Numbered from the stretch's first letter, positions 29,055 through 37,437 are shown. The stretch: 47,691 nucleotides of DNA from Candidatus Uhrbacteria bacterium (GCA_018673485.1 JABHCP010000019.1:1-47691), one strand, 5' to 3'. Numbers and translations: made by a program. Notes: generated by a model not told the origin, from the sequence alone.

Positions 29055-29963
29055 TTAAATCTCTCCGAGTTTTCTATCCAACCCAAACGGCCTTTGCAAT
29101 TGCTTTGTTAGCTCTGCCATTTGCATTGGTGGAACATTGATTTGGCTCATGTCGATCGATCCGAGCTGCGATTCGTGACACGCCTTCAAGTATCCAATCT
29201 CTGACGGGTCAAAGCCGATTAACGTTGCAGCGACAGCATCGACTGCCACAGCATCAAATCCAGCTAGGACAACTCCCATCTCAACAGCACTACCTTGAAC
29301 TGGGCCATCACCCTGCATAGCCATAATACCATCAACGATGGCAACATCGCACGGGGCTTGTCGATAAAGTTCAGCGATACTTTCATGGTGCGCTTTTACG
29401 CCCTCTTCTTCCAACCACGGCCAGTGCGCCCACACACGCCCAGTAGCACTAATGCGCGATGGCACTATCCATGTTCCAGTCGTCCAAGTGTAAACTGATG
29501 CTGACATTCCAACTTCCTTGTGAACCTTCAAAGGTGCCAAAGAAATCTTAAACCCAGCATTCGCCGCAACCTTTGATCGACGGATTGGATTCCTAGACCC
29601 ATCCTCGCGAACAGTTTCACCGTCAACAAAATCATCTTCATTTAAATCAACAAGTTCGACTTGATGATACTCATCGAGCAAACGCTCGTATCCAAAGTGC
29701 TCAAACGCAGCCTTGGATCCTCGATACGCTGCGTCACCGATTTTCACTGGAGTTTTTGAATACGTCCGAATAACATCCAAGAGCCCACGGACCGCGTCAA
29801 CGTGAGTGCAAGCCAACTGATACTGACTATCAATCAAATTAACATGAACAAAAATCTCCTCAGCTTCGCGGCATTTAGTAATAAAATCATCACCAAGATC
29901 CTCAACAGCTTTACGAACCGTCAATCTTCGCTCACTCCCAGTATGTAATTTCACATCTATCAT
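29055..29963 (-). CDS. DUF362 domain protein
   Basis: 302 residues over the whole DUF362 domain: VKIGDAAYRGS near the middle, LAPLKVHKEVG, VDGIMAMQGDGPVQG and GVVLAGFDAVAVDAVAATLIG. The family is widespread, often next to ferredoxin domains; here no Fe-S cluster domain is attached. Biochemical role unknown. TGATATGCT 11 nt before the ATG is a candidate -10, with heptamer repeats directly upstream as at gpmI. Confidence 0.88.
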   Translation of the reverse strand: MIDVKLHTGSERRLTVRKAVEDLGDDFITKCREAEEIFVHVNLIDSQYQLACTHVDAVRGLLDVIRTYSKTPVKIGDAAYRGSKAAFEHFGYERLLDEYHQVELVDLNEDDFVDGETVREDGSRNPIRRSKVAANAGFKISLAPLKVHKEVGMSASVYTWTTGTWIVPSRISATGRVWAHWPWLEEEGVKAHHESIAELYRQAPCDVAIVDGIMAMQGDGPVQGSAVEMGVVLAGFDAVAVDAVAATLIGFDPSEIGYLKACHESQLGSIDMSQINVPPMQMAELTKQLQRPFGLDRKLGEI

Positions 29964-29981
29964 GGCCCTAGTTTAGCATAT

Positions 29982-30014
29982 CAGAAGACAGACGTCAGAC
30001 GTCAGAACCCAGAT
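29982..30014. repeat. Heptamer tandem repeat (CAGNNNN)
   Basis: CAG at 29982, 29989, 29996, 30003 and 30010: CAGAAGA CAGACGT CAGACGT CAGAACC CAGATAT. Confidence 0.85.
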
Positions 30015-30025
30015 ATAATCAAAGG

Positions 30026-30084
30026 CTGTGGATATCAGTTAAACTCCTGTCCACAAGGAGTTGGACTCCCAGGGGGTAGGCTTC
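30026..30084. repeat. 32-nt hairpin repeat copy 2 plus one or two 15-nt quasi-palindromes
   Basis: 30026-30057 matches the complement of 2998-3029 at 29 of 32 positions. GGAGTT-G-GACTCC (30057-30069) and a weaker GGGGGT-A-GGCTTC start 15 nt apart. Confidence 0.6.
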
Positions 30085-30095
30085 CTGTGGATATA

Positions 30096-30125
30096 TTTGC
30101 ATACTATGCAAATTTTTTATAAGCT
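30096..30125 (+). promoter_or_regulatory. Promoter with overlapping palindromic operator
   Basis: TTGCAT, 17-nt spacer, TAAGCT. The perfect dyad TTTGCAT-ACT-ATGCAAA (30096-30112) covers the -35, as a repressor site would. Confidence 0.6.
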
Positions 30126-30152
30126 CAAACTAACTTCTACCCGAGGTCTACC

Positions 30153-30629
30153 ATGCCCCTTCCCTGGCGGCGCCCCGCGTTCGCACTTCAACCGCTACGC
30201 GTACTGTCAACTGGTCACATCGCGATAAGCCCATGTGAAATAGGATTCTTCGATCACGAAAATGGCATCGTGGATGTAGCAGAGAACCTTACACTGCTCC
30301 GGAGGGCAGGATTTGACATTCAGTTCGTAGAGCCAAGCCAAACGATTATCCAGCGCGGTAAAACAACGCGCGTCAATGTGATGCCAAGGTTTCGAGTGCT
30401 CATACCGCCCGAGGCGATCGCCGGGCTTTCGATTGAAGCGCCCACCCGTGTGAAGGAGCTCGCCTTCTTCCGCAACGGACTGCTCGTCATTTTCTCACGT
30501 GGCATCCGCTACTCGACCCCACTCCTCTACCCATACACCTTGGAACGAGCTCGTGAACTCCTTGCACTGGGATGCCCTCAAGGCTTGGTCCTAACTGAGC
30601 CATTGCGCTCGCACGTTCTCGGAGCGTGA
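30153..30629 (+). CDS. Orphan protein, 158 aa
   Basis: GAGG lies 6 nt before the ATG. No signal peptide or membrane helix; basic N-terminus (MPLPWRRPAFALQPLR) followed by mixed alpha/beta sequence with a helix near the C-terminus (YTLERARELLALG). GC-rich with C-ending codons. The terminator is nearly identical to that of the next gene, and the two may be distant paralogues or a recruited pair. No family recognised. Confidence 0.6.
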   Translation: MPLPWRRPAFALQPLRVLSTGHIAISPCEIGFFDHENGIVDVAENLTLLRRAGFDIQFVEPSQTIIQRGKTTRVNVMPRFRVLIPPEAIAGLSIEAPTRVKELAFFRNGLLVIFSRGIRYSTPLLYPYTLERARELLALGCPQGLVLTEPLRSHVLGA

Positions 30630-30647
30630 ACTCGCGCAAAATGAAAA

Positions 30648-30681
30648 ACACTCTACCGTCTCGCGGTGGAGTGTCCTTGCT
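30648..30681 (+). terminator. Terminator, twin of 31499-31533
   Basis: ACACTCTACC-GTCTCGC-GGTGGAGTGT followed by CCTTGCTTTTAT. Confidence 0.8.
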
Positions 30682-30710
30682 TTTATGTAAATACCTACAC
30701 CATTGGAGCA

Positions 30711-30739
30711 TTGACAAATCATCAAAAACTCGATAACCT
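30711..30739 (+). promoter_or_regulatory. Consensus promoter of the frameshifted orphan gene
   Basis: TTGACA, 17-nt spacer, TAACCT. Confidence 0.65.
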
Positions 30740-30780
30740 TACTCGCTGCCCTTTTACCAACCCCCCACCCGAGGAAGCCA

Positions 30781-31046
30781 TGCTTCAACTCATCCTTTCT
30801 TCTACCGGCGAAGTGACCACCCTCCAACCTGGTGATAAGGCTGCGTTTGTAACGCACCCCCTTCAAAACCACAAGCGAGCCAGCTTGGTATTCTCTCGAC
30901 CGATCGACGGCAACGATTATGATGCTGATGTTCCAAGACAACGCCGGACGCCTCGAAGGCATCGGGCAACTGGACCGCAATACGCTCATCGGAATCGTGC
31001 GACTCCTGGCCGCCACCCACGGCATGAGCGCCAAGTGGCTCAATGA
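30781..31046 (+). pseudogene. 5' part of a frameshifted orphan gene
   Basis: GAGGA lies 5 nt before ATG 30781, which opens MLQLILSSTGEVTTLQPGDK ... SLVFSRPIDGNDYD in normal-looking sequence. Near 30910 this frame turns into an unnatural Arg/Pro/His-rich stretch, while the overlapping 30919 frame takes over with normal composition. The 30919 frame lacks a ribosome site of its own. One indel near 30905-30925 would join them into a protein of about 230 residues. Mutation, assembly error or programmed shift cannot be told apart here. Confidence 0.6.
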
Positions 31047-31479
31047 TGATCACCGGACGCAGGTGATGGTCTTCAACACCATCGAGCCAGCGGTTAAGGT
31101 TGAAGTTCAAACCGACTGGAACCCAAACCTGTTCCTGCGCGTCGAGGATGTGGCCTGGGGTCAAGGCCAACCGCCTCATTGTGCGACGCGGCTCATGAGA
31201 GCCCTAAGTGGTGCTGGGATTACGTTTGTAGCCGAAACCCTACTCATCTACTGCTGGCATAGTTCATATACAATCATGCGTAAAGAACTGCCCGAAGGTG
31301 GCTCACGCATCATTACTTGGGATAAGTTTCGACATTACGAAGAAGGTGTCACTCTCCACGGAATCAAGGGCTATGGGCACAAGAGCCACAAACTACTCCT
31401 CGAGGCACTACGTGATCTCGGCATCGACCCAAACATGGACCTCACCGACTTCCCTTGGGATCAACTCCCGCGCGTGTGA
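30919..31479 (+). CDS. 3' part of the frameshifted orphan gene (186 aa frame)
   Basis: Continues the product of 30781 in another frame: MFQDNAGRLEGIGQLDRNTL, then a mixed alpha/beta domain with two Cys and a His-rich stretch (GIKGYGHKSHK), ending FPWDQLPRV. No membrane helix. It has normal codon use for this GC-rich gene class and ends at a strong terminator. Function unknown. Confidence 0.6.
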   Translation: MMLMFQDNAGRLEGIGQLDRNTLIGIVRLLAATHGMSAKWLNDDHRTQVMVFNTIEPAVKVEVQTDWNPNLFLRVEDVAWGQGQPPHCATRLMRALSGAGITFVAETLLIYCWHSSYTIMRKELPEGGSRIITWDKFRHYEEGVTLHGIKGYGHKSHKLLLEALRDLGIDPNMDLTDFPWDQLPRV

Positions 31480-31498
31480 GCGCACGCTAAAACGAAAA

Positions 31499-31533
31499 AC
31501 ACTCTACCGTCTCGCGGTGGAGTGTCCTTGCAT
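31499..31533. terminator. Bidirectional terminator, twin of 30648-30681
   Basis: Same stem and loop as at 30648. On the minus strand it is followed by TTTTTCGTTTT and lies directly behind the ABC exporter stop. Confidence 0.8.
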
Positions 31534-33318
31534 TTAAACGTAACCTCCGGCCTGAATGGTCCAGTATTCTCTGTACAGCCCACTTTCTTTAACTAGTTCT
31601 TCGTGTGTTCCTTGAGCCACAATTCGACCCTTGTCCATTACGATGATTTGATCTGCTTCCATGACCGTTGAGAGTCGATGAGCGATCACGAGTGACGTTC
31701 TTCCCTTCATGGCTTCTTTGAGTGCAGTCTGGAGTGCGTGCTCAGTTTTTGAGTCGAGCGCGCTCGTTGCCTCATCGAGAACGAGAATCGGCGGGTTCTC
31801 CAAGAATACGCGTGCGAGTGCGATTCTTTGCTTCTCTCCACCAGAGAGCTTCACTCCACGCTCTCCCACAATCGACTTATAACCTCCTGGAAGTTTTTTG
31901 ATGAAATTGTGGGCCTGAGCTCGTCGCGCTGCAGTCTCTACCTCCTTCATCGACGCTGACGGTTTGGCTAATCGAATATTATTGATTACTGAATCATGGA
32001 ACAGTAGATTTTCCTGCATTACAAATCCAACATTGCTACGTAAACTCTTCAACTTAAGATTTCGAATATCATGTCCATCAATTGTAATAGAGCCTTTGTT
32101 CGGATCATGGTAACGCAGCATCATCTGAGCAAGCGTTGACTTCCCCGCTCCGGACTCACCAACGATCGCAAACATCTGTCCGTCAGGAATAATAAATGAA
32201 ATTTTCTTAAGCACTTGGCGAGTATCATCATAACCAAAAGTGACTTTATTAAATACTACACGGCCGCTCACCTTCTTTAGGCCAATTGCGTCCTTTCTCT
32301 CACGAATCTCAGGCACTTCATTCCAATCCTTCAAAACTCTATCGAGCTCAACTAATGATTTCGATACTGTTGGCAGTGTTCCCATTATCATTTGAACTGA
32401 ACCAAATAAGAAGTTCGCAAACCCTAGGAACATTATCATTGTACCAAGCGTTGTAGCACCCTGAAGAACAAACCATGTACCAAAGCCAAAAATCAAAAGC
32501 CTACCGGATATGTAAATAGCGCCATACCCCGCCTCCACAGTTGCCCAAAGACGATTCACCTTCATCTGATACTTCCAGCTACTCGTATACATTGCCTTAA
32601 ACCGCTTCACTAAACTCAATTCTTTAGAAAAACTCTTAACCGTTGCAATATTTGAATACGCATCCCCAACAACTCCCGTAATCTTCTCCCACATCTTATT
32701 CACTCCATGCTGATGCTTTGCAGAAGCTTGTAGTTGTAGAGCACCAATAACCACGATTAAAGGAATGGGTACAAGCGCCACAATGGTCAATCGCCAGTCA
32801 ATGTATAAACCAACAACTAAAGCTGCACCAAAACGTGTTATTGCCTCCAGGTATGTTTTACTCGAGTTATAAGTGATGTGCCAAACTGAATTCCAAGCAT
32901 TATCAAAACGTCGCAACATCTCACCCGACTTCTCACTCTTAAATCTTTCCACATCTAACCCCAAGATCCTACCAAAAAGTTCTTGCAAAAAATCCATCAA
33001 GATCCAATTTCCAAAATACCAAGAAATGTACATGTACACGGCAGTGAAAGAAGTTTCAAAAATAACAAGCCCTCCCCAAATCAAGAGGAACGGAAGTATT
33101 ACTTTAAAGCCATCGCTAACCGTCATTGATAGCCCAGCTATTTCTATGATCGAATCAACAATTGACCCATAAATGTAAGGCTCAGCAACCGCTAACACTC
33201 CCAACAAACTTGAGAATATTATAAAGATAGGCCAATAATACCATCTCGCCTTAAGAGCTGGCTTTAGCATCCTCCAAATCTTCCTATATCTTATTTCTCG
33301 TTTTTCCTCCATAGACAT
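31534..33318 (-). CDS. ABC exporter, fused permease and ATPase (MsbA/MDR type)
   Basis: 594 residues: six-helix type 1 exporter domain (about 1-335), then the ATPase with Walker A GESGAGKST, Q-loop MQEN, signature LSGGEKQR, Walker B ILVLDEATSALD and the H-loop IAHR. It works as a dimer and exports lipids, peptides or drugs; the substrate is not evident. Extended -10 TGATATAAT lies 6 nt before the ATG, so the mRNA is probably leaderless. Divergent from the 33357 gene with overlapping promoters. Confidence 0.95.
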   Translation of the reverse strand: MSMEEKREIRYRKIWRMLKPALKARWYYWPIFIIFSSLLGVLAVAEPYIYGSIVDSIIEIAGLSMTVSDGFKVILPFLLIWGGLVIFETSFTAVYMYISWYFGNWILMDFLQELFGRILGLDVERFKSEKSGEMLRRFDNAWNSVWHITYNSSKTYLEAITRFGAALVVGLYIDWRLTIVALVPIPLIVVIGALQLQASAKHQHGVNKMWEKITGVVGDAYSNIATVKSFSKELSLVKRFKAMYTSSWKYQMKVNRLWATVEAGYGAIYISGRLLIFGFGTWFVLQGATTLGTMIMFLGFANFLFGSVQMIMGTLPTVSKSLVELDRVLKDWNEVPEIRERKDAIGLKKVSGRVVFNKVTFGYDDTRQVLKKISFIIPDGQMFAIVGESGAGKSTLAQMMLRYHDPNKGSITIDGHDIRNLKLKSLRSNVGFVMQENLLFHDSVINNIRLAKPSASMKEVETAARRAQAHNFIKKLPGGYKSIVGERGVKLSGGEKQRIALARVFLENPPILVLDEATSALDSKTEHALQTALKEAMKGRTSLVIAHRLSTVMEADQIIVMDKGRIVAQGTHEELVKESGLYREYWTIQAGGYV

Positions 33319-33341
33319 GCGACAATTATATCATAATGCGT

Positions 33342-33347
33342 TACAAT
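33342..33347 (+). promoter_or_regulatory. Leaderless-type -10 element
   Basis: TACAAT, 9 nt, ATG at 33357. The divergent TATAAT of the ABC gene lies at 33325-33330. Confidence 0.6.
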
Positions 33348-33356
33348 TTTTTGTGT

Positions 33357-33860
33357 ATGAATATCGCAAACGAAATTAAACAAATCTGGAACTGGTTATT
33401 TTCAAAAAGAAGTGAGTTTTTGCAGCTTGGTTACAAGGACGCATTCATGGCACAAATCGTCATGGAAATTTTGCAAAATAATATTAAGCACGACTTTGAA
33501 TACTGCAAGCTCTATAAACTTGACCCAATTCATCCCGTTGATAATCGCGAGAATGCGATGCAGGCAACCAAGGATCGTGCTGAAAAACTTAAACCACACA
33601 AATCATTGCTATTGAAAAAGCGTAAATTATCAAAAGAAGACTTGGCTAAATACCTCCCCTCTGCGACTTACATGCGGGCGGTTCCGATGCAAGACAATCG
33701 ATACGTAACCTTTGAGGGCAATGGAAGAATAGCTGCACTCAAACAAGTATTCTCAACTGAGGATAAAATCGAAATCGAACTTGAAATCTTCCAACCAAAA
33801 CATAAACGACGAATTCAGAAAAAGATTAATAAACTACGTGCCATGCATGGGTTGGAATAA
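33357..33860 (+). CDS. ParB-like small protein (tentative)
   Basis: 167 residues from M8 of the ORF-track frame (MNIANEIKQIWNWLFSKRSE), chosen because TACAAT ends 9 nt before it. RYVTFEGNGRIAALKQVF resembles the substrate-binding segment of ParB/sulfiredoxin-fold proteins (G.GR..A), preceded by a Lys-rich helix (KKRKLSKEDLAKYLP). The C-terminus is basic. No helix-turn-helix of a chromosome-partitioning ParB is visible. A nucleotide-dependent or nuclease role is only a guess. Confidence 0.5.
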   Translation: MNIANEIKQIWNWLFSKRSEFLQLGYKDAFMAQIVMEILQNNIKHDFEYCKLYKLDPIHPVDNRENAMQATKDRAEKLKPHKSLLLKKRKLSKEDLAKYLPSATYMRAVPMQDNRYVTFEGNGRIAALKQVFSTEDKIEIELEIFQPKHKRRIQKKINKLRAMHGLE

Positions 33861-33902
33861 ATGGCCGCCAGGCAATTTTACTTAATTCCCATTTCGAACA
33901 AA

Positions 33903-33960
33903 GAGAGAAATCTTCTCGTTTCGATCGAACTCAGAAGATCTCTCCTGGACGTCGAGATGG
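33903..33960. repeat. Degenerate palindromic element, copy 2
   Basis: GAGAGAAATCTTCT ... AGAAGATCTCTC forms a long stem, then GTCGAGATGG. Same blocks as 20815-20876. Confidence 0.65.
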
Positions 33961-33996
33961 TGAACTATTATTTCACTTTCATTTGTGAGTTAATAG

Positions 33997-34029
33997 AAAA
34001 ACCGGTCGAGTATGCCTCGACCGGTTTTT
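33997..34029 (-). terminator. Terminator of the 697-aa secreted protein gene
   Basis: AAAAACCGGTCGAG-TATGC-CTCGACCGGTTTTT, perfect 14-bp stem. Confidence 0.9.
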
Positions 34030-34040
34030 GAAATCTTAAT

Positions 34041-36134
34041 TTAGAAATTATCGTCAGGTGAACTTACCGACGCTATCGCGTCACTCACATCATAATCACT
34101 GGCGCTATCCACGTCATCTCCAAATGAATAGTTAGTGAAAAATGCATCTGAGATATCGTCGATCTGCTGATTCCAATCACTTCCATATAAGTCAGTTGCA
34201 ACCTCCTCAGAACCGATCGCTCGCAGCACACCGCCCTGCTCTACAGCATATACCGTATTCACAGTTTGGAACTTCACCATCTTTGTTCCTGGATGATACG
34301 TTACGTTCGCTCCCAACGGTGCATCTGCCATCACATCAGAATTTACCAAAATGATGTCATCAAAACTATCGTACCATGTGAAGTAAACTTTTGAGTTAGG
34401 AAAAGCGTGACGCATTCCAGCGCTGTCGTAGAAATAAACCGCGCGACAAGGATCATTAACACCTGTCGAATCAATGCACTGACTCTTGATTAATACCTCT
34501 GTATCCAAATCTGCAATATCAGTTATAACACCCGTCGAGCTATCGGACACCTCTGTAGTTGTAGTTTCAGTCGTTTCGGTAGTTTCGGTAGTTTCGGTTG
34601 TCTCTGTTGTTTCAGTCGTTTCGGTCGTTTCAGTTGCCGCACCAACTGTAATGGTGCTAGTTGACGCTGTTGTAGAATTACCAAGTGAATCATCACAAAT
34701 CGCATATGCCGAATATGATCCTTCAGCTCCAAACGTATAACTCTTAGTATACAGACCGTCGCCTTGATCATTCATGTGTCCCTGTGATGCACCATTTAGA
34801 TAAAGTAAGCACAGATCTACTTCTGACAGCTCATCTGTCGCCGTCACACTGAATGCTGTTAACTCATCTTGAATAGCTGAAATCGGTGTAACTGCAGAAA
34901 TTTCTGGCCCTGTTTCATCTGACAGAACTGTAACACTGGCCGCTTCACCTTCCACACCTGCGATATCGATCGCTCGAACTGAAACCTCGTGTGACCCCTC
35001 GCTTACCGTCAAGTCATATTCTGTCACATCTCCAATGTCAGTGTATCCAGCTCCATCAACATCAATTTCATAAGACTCAACCCCGTATTGATCAGTGGAA
35101 GCGTCCCAACTTAGTGAAATGGCTCCATCAGTTGAAGGAGAGTCTGAAGTTAGACCAGAAACCGTTGTCGGAGCTTCACTGTCAGTTGCGTAAAATATAG
35201 ATCTTAAATATGAAGTGTATCCAGCAATAAGCAAATCATCGCCAAAATATTCAACATCGACCAGCAGCTCTGACCCGGTCTCATCTGGAATATCCACACT
35301 CGTCCAAGTCGCACCACCATCGTCTGTAACATAAGCGACACTGGTGCCGACAACCGCTCCCACGGAACTTGAATAAAAATCAAAAGTTACAAATTTATTT
35401 GTGCTCACTCCGTCGAAAATCGTCCATGCCGCACCACCATTTGTCGTGTAATACAAACCGCTACCTGTGGCAACAATTCCATTCATCGTGCTTGAGTAAT
35501 AAGCATCATAGAATTCATTAGTTCCACCATATCTCCTAATTGGCCATGATGACCCACCATTTGAAGTATGAAGAATGGTCTCATTATCTCCAACAGTATA
35601 CACCTCATCAACGCTCAATATATGGATTGAATTTAGATCTTCTGTAACTCCACTGGGTTGCAACGTCCAAGAGTCACCTCCATTTAAAGTTTTATAAATC
35701 AGTCCACCATCACCAACAACCCAACCAATAGATGAATTAAACATCTCGATGTGAACCAGTTTGCTACTAATCGCAACCGACACATCGTCCCAAGTTACCC
35801 CTAAGTCATCCGTCTTAATAATGGTCCCATTCTCACCTACAGCTATAATCGAATTCTTATCTACAAATTGAACATCGTACAATTCTTCAGTTGTTGGTTC
35901 GTATACGACTCTATCCTCCCAATCACCATTGACAATCACCACGAAAGGCTCAGAACCACTTGAGTTAGTGATGAGTATTGCTCCAGTATCTGAGTCGAAA
36001 TAATCGACTCCAAAAACTTTTTGGCTTGACTCATTATAAAGCTTAGCCCAATCTGCCGCATTCACAGCCGAAACACCAACTACAAAAAATAACACTACTA
36101 AAAGTGGCACGGAAATATATCTCAATAATTTCAT
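34041..36134 (-). CDS. Secreted multidomain protein: YCF48-like propeller, Fn3, CPR C-terminal module
   Basis: 697 residues. Signal peptide to about residue 27 (VNAADWAKLY). Residues about 30-315 hold repeated GGxTW-type units (TDDLGVTWDDV, LNGGDSWTLQ, TDDGGATWTSV) of the YCF48/BNR propeller. About 323-405 is an Fn3 domain (ISLSWDASTDQYGVESYEI); a further Ig-like domain follows, then a Thr-Glu-Thr linker encoded by a 9-nt tandem repeat. About 545-680 is a module I associate with CPR exported proteins (VYFYDSAGMRHAFPN ... YGSDWNQQIDDISDAFF). Probably cell-surface or secreted; partner unknown. Confidence 0.8.
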   Translation of the reverse strand: MKLLRYISVPLLVVLFFVVGVSAVNAADWAKLYNESSQKVFGVDYFDSDTGAILITNSSGSEPFVVIVNGDWEDRVVYEPTTEELYDVQFVDKNSIIAVGENGTIIKTDDLGVTWDDVSVAISSKLVHIEMFNSSIGWVVGDGGLIYKTLNGGDSWTLQPSGVTEDLNSIHILSVDEVYTVGDNETILHTSNGGSSWPIRRYGGTNEFYDAYYSSTMNGIVATGSGLYYTTNGGAAWTIFDGVSTNKFVTFDFYSSSVGAVVGTSVAYVTDDGGATWTSVDIPDETGSELLVDVEYFGDDLLIAGYTSYLRSIFYATDSEAPTTVSGLTSDSPSTDGAISLSWDASTDQYGVESYEIDVDGAGYTDIGDVTEYDLTVSEGSHEVSVRAIDIAGVEGEAASVTVLSDETGPEISAVTPISAIQDELTAFSVTATDELSEVDLCLLYLNGASQGHMNDQGDGLYTKSYTFGAEGSYSAYAICDDSLGNSTTASTSTITVGAATETTETTETTETTETTETTETTETTTTEVSDSSTGVITDIADLDTEVLIKSQCIDSTGVNDPCRAVYFYDSAGMRHAFPNSKVYFTWYDSFDDIILVNSDVMADAPLGANVTYHPGTKMVKFQTVNTVYAVEQGGVLRAIGSEEVATDLYGSDWNQQIDDISDAFFTNYSFGDDVDSASDYDVSDAIASVSSPDDNF
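34560..34632. repeat. Coding 9-nt tandem repeat (Thr-Glu-Thr linker)
   Basis: Units like TTTCGGTAG on the plus strand, encoding repeated TET/TTE. Likely length-variable. Confidence 0.75.
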
Positions 36135-36199
36135 AAAATTTGATTAAATCTTGATGTAAGTATAATGCATTACACCCATAAAAACCATTAAAGCATAAC

Positions 36200-36228
36200 G
36201 ACCACCCTCGCAGGAGGATGGTCAGTTC
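36200..36228 (-). terminator. Terminator of the YadA-head-like gene
   Basis: GACCACCCT ... AGGATGGTC (one mismatch); minus-strand tail GTTATGCTTTAATGG. Confidence 0.6.
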
Positions 36229-36252
36229 GTTGTTTAGCCTAGCACGCGGGTG

Positions 36253-37266
36253 CTACCAGGGCTTGATGCTGTAGTCGGCGGTCGTGAAGATGTACTGGTT
36301 GCCAAGCACCACAGAGCCGCGGTGTAAGGCATCGTTGTGGAAGCCGCCGAGCACTGTCGACGAAGTTCCGGAAGCGTCGTTCTCGTTGCCTCCGTTGACC
36401 GTCGACCAACTACCGATCGCACGGTTGTCATAGCCGCCCGAGACCACCGAAGTGCCACCGCTGGCCTGATTGCGCATTCCGCCGAGCGTCGCCGAGTAGA
36501 CACCAGAGGCCACGTTGTCATCTCCACCGAGCGCTAGGCTATTGGTGCCCGACGCCTCCAAGTCGCGTCCACCAACGGTAGTGGCCCTGTGACCAGTCAC
36601 AAAACTCCTGTAACCGTTGATGGCCACGCCGGCAGGCCCGGTGACCTCGTTGTAGAAGCCACCAATTGCCACAGTGCGCTCGGCCGTGAGGATATTGTCC
36701 CCACCACTGACGATGGCGGAAAAGTCCCCATAGCCCGTGATGGTATTGTTCAGGCCAGCGAGAATGCCGCTGTTGGTGGCGTAGAACTCAACGACGTTCT
36801 GGCTTCCACCGAGCAGGAACGAGTAGGCACCGTGGGACTCATTCTGGCGTCCCTGCACGATGCTGCCGTAGCTCGTGTAGCTGTGGTACGGACCGATGAT
36901 CAGGTTGTGCGAGCCCGTACGGATCGGGCTGCTTGAGCCGAGCTCGTTGTAGCCGATGATCAGGTTGCCCAGACCATTGCCATCACCCCAGGTGTCGCCC
37001 CAGCCCTTCTGGACGTAGACGTTGGTGCCCTCAAAGATCACGTCGTTGTTGACGTCGACGTACATCACGTCGTTGAGCTCATCGTACCAGGCCTCCAGGT
37101 CATCGAGCCTTGCCTGAAGAGCAGCGTTCTCAGCCTCGAGAGCATCCTGACCGTCCTGCAGACACTGGATCTGATCAGCCACGGTGGGCTCTGCGGTGCA
37201 GTCGACGGCATGTGCCTTGGACGCAAAGCTGATGAACAGAGAAAAAAGGAACACAAATCGAAGCAT
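36253..37266 (-). CDS. Secreted YadA-head-like beta-roll protein
   Basis: 337 residues from ATG 37266 (AGGAAG at 8 nt), preferred over 37284 because it starts a clean signal peptide MLRFVFLFSLFISFASKAHA. A coiled coil follows (about 34-62, DALEAENAALQARLDDLEAW), then about 15 degenerate repeats of 14-16 residues (SGGYDNRAIGSWSTVNGGNE) like the left-handed beta-roll of trimeric autotransporter adhesins. No outer-membrane anchor domain is present, so it would be trimeric and secreted or wall-associated. GC content is far above the neighbours, suggesting transfer. Confidence 0.75.
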   Translation of the reverse strand: MLRFVFLFSLFISFASKAHAVDCTAEPTVADQIQCLQDGQDALEAENAALQARLDDLEAWYDELNDVMYVDVNNDVIFEGTNVYVQKGWGDTWGDGNGLGNLIIGYNELGSSSPIRTGSHNLIIGPYHSYTSYGSIVQGRQNESHGAYSFLLGGSQNVVEFYATNSGILAGLNNTITGYGDFSAIVSGGDNILTAERTVAIGGFYNEVTGPAGVAINGYRSFVTGHRATTVGGRDLEASGTNSLALGGDDNVASGVYSATLGGMRNQASGGTSVVSGGYDNRAIGSWSTVNGGNENDASGTSSTVLGGFHNDALHRGSVVLGNQYIFTTADYSIKPW

Positions 37267-37385
37267 TAGGACTTCCTGTTGCACTTCGTTTTTCCAATGG
37301 ATAAACCCCCTCGAATGAGGATCCCAAAGGCCGGATAACCTAGCATATTATGTCCTTACCGTCCACCCCTCCGCCTTATGAATTA

Positions 37386-37414
37386 TTGACAATGAACGTC
37401 AAATCAGATACTAT
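37386..37414 (+). promoter_or_regulatory. tRNA-Gln promoter
   Basis: TTGACA, 17-nt spacer, TACTAT. Confidence 0.8.
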
Positions 37415-37437
37415 CCCTGCGCGATCACTCACCACAC

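Noticed and set aside
28478-29086. Longer N-terminus of the NMNAT-like ORF
   Set aside because: The extra 43 residues are translated from a dispersed nonamer repeat; the conserved protein begins at MSTCIFPGRFQ.
23406-30014. CRISPR array suggested by regular short repeats
   Set aside because: Units of 7, 9 or 15 nt have no unique spacers of constant length, and no cas genes are present.
34486-34740. 84-aa plus-strand ORF rich in Val-Ser repeats
   Set aside because: It is the shadow of the Thr-Glu-Thr repeat of the secreted 697-aa protein on the other strand.
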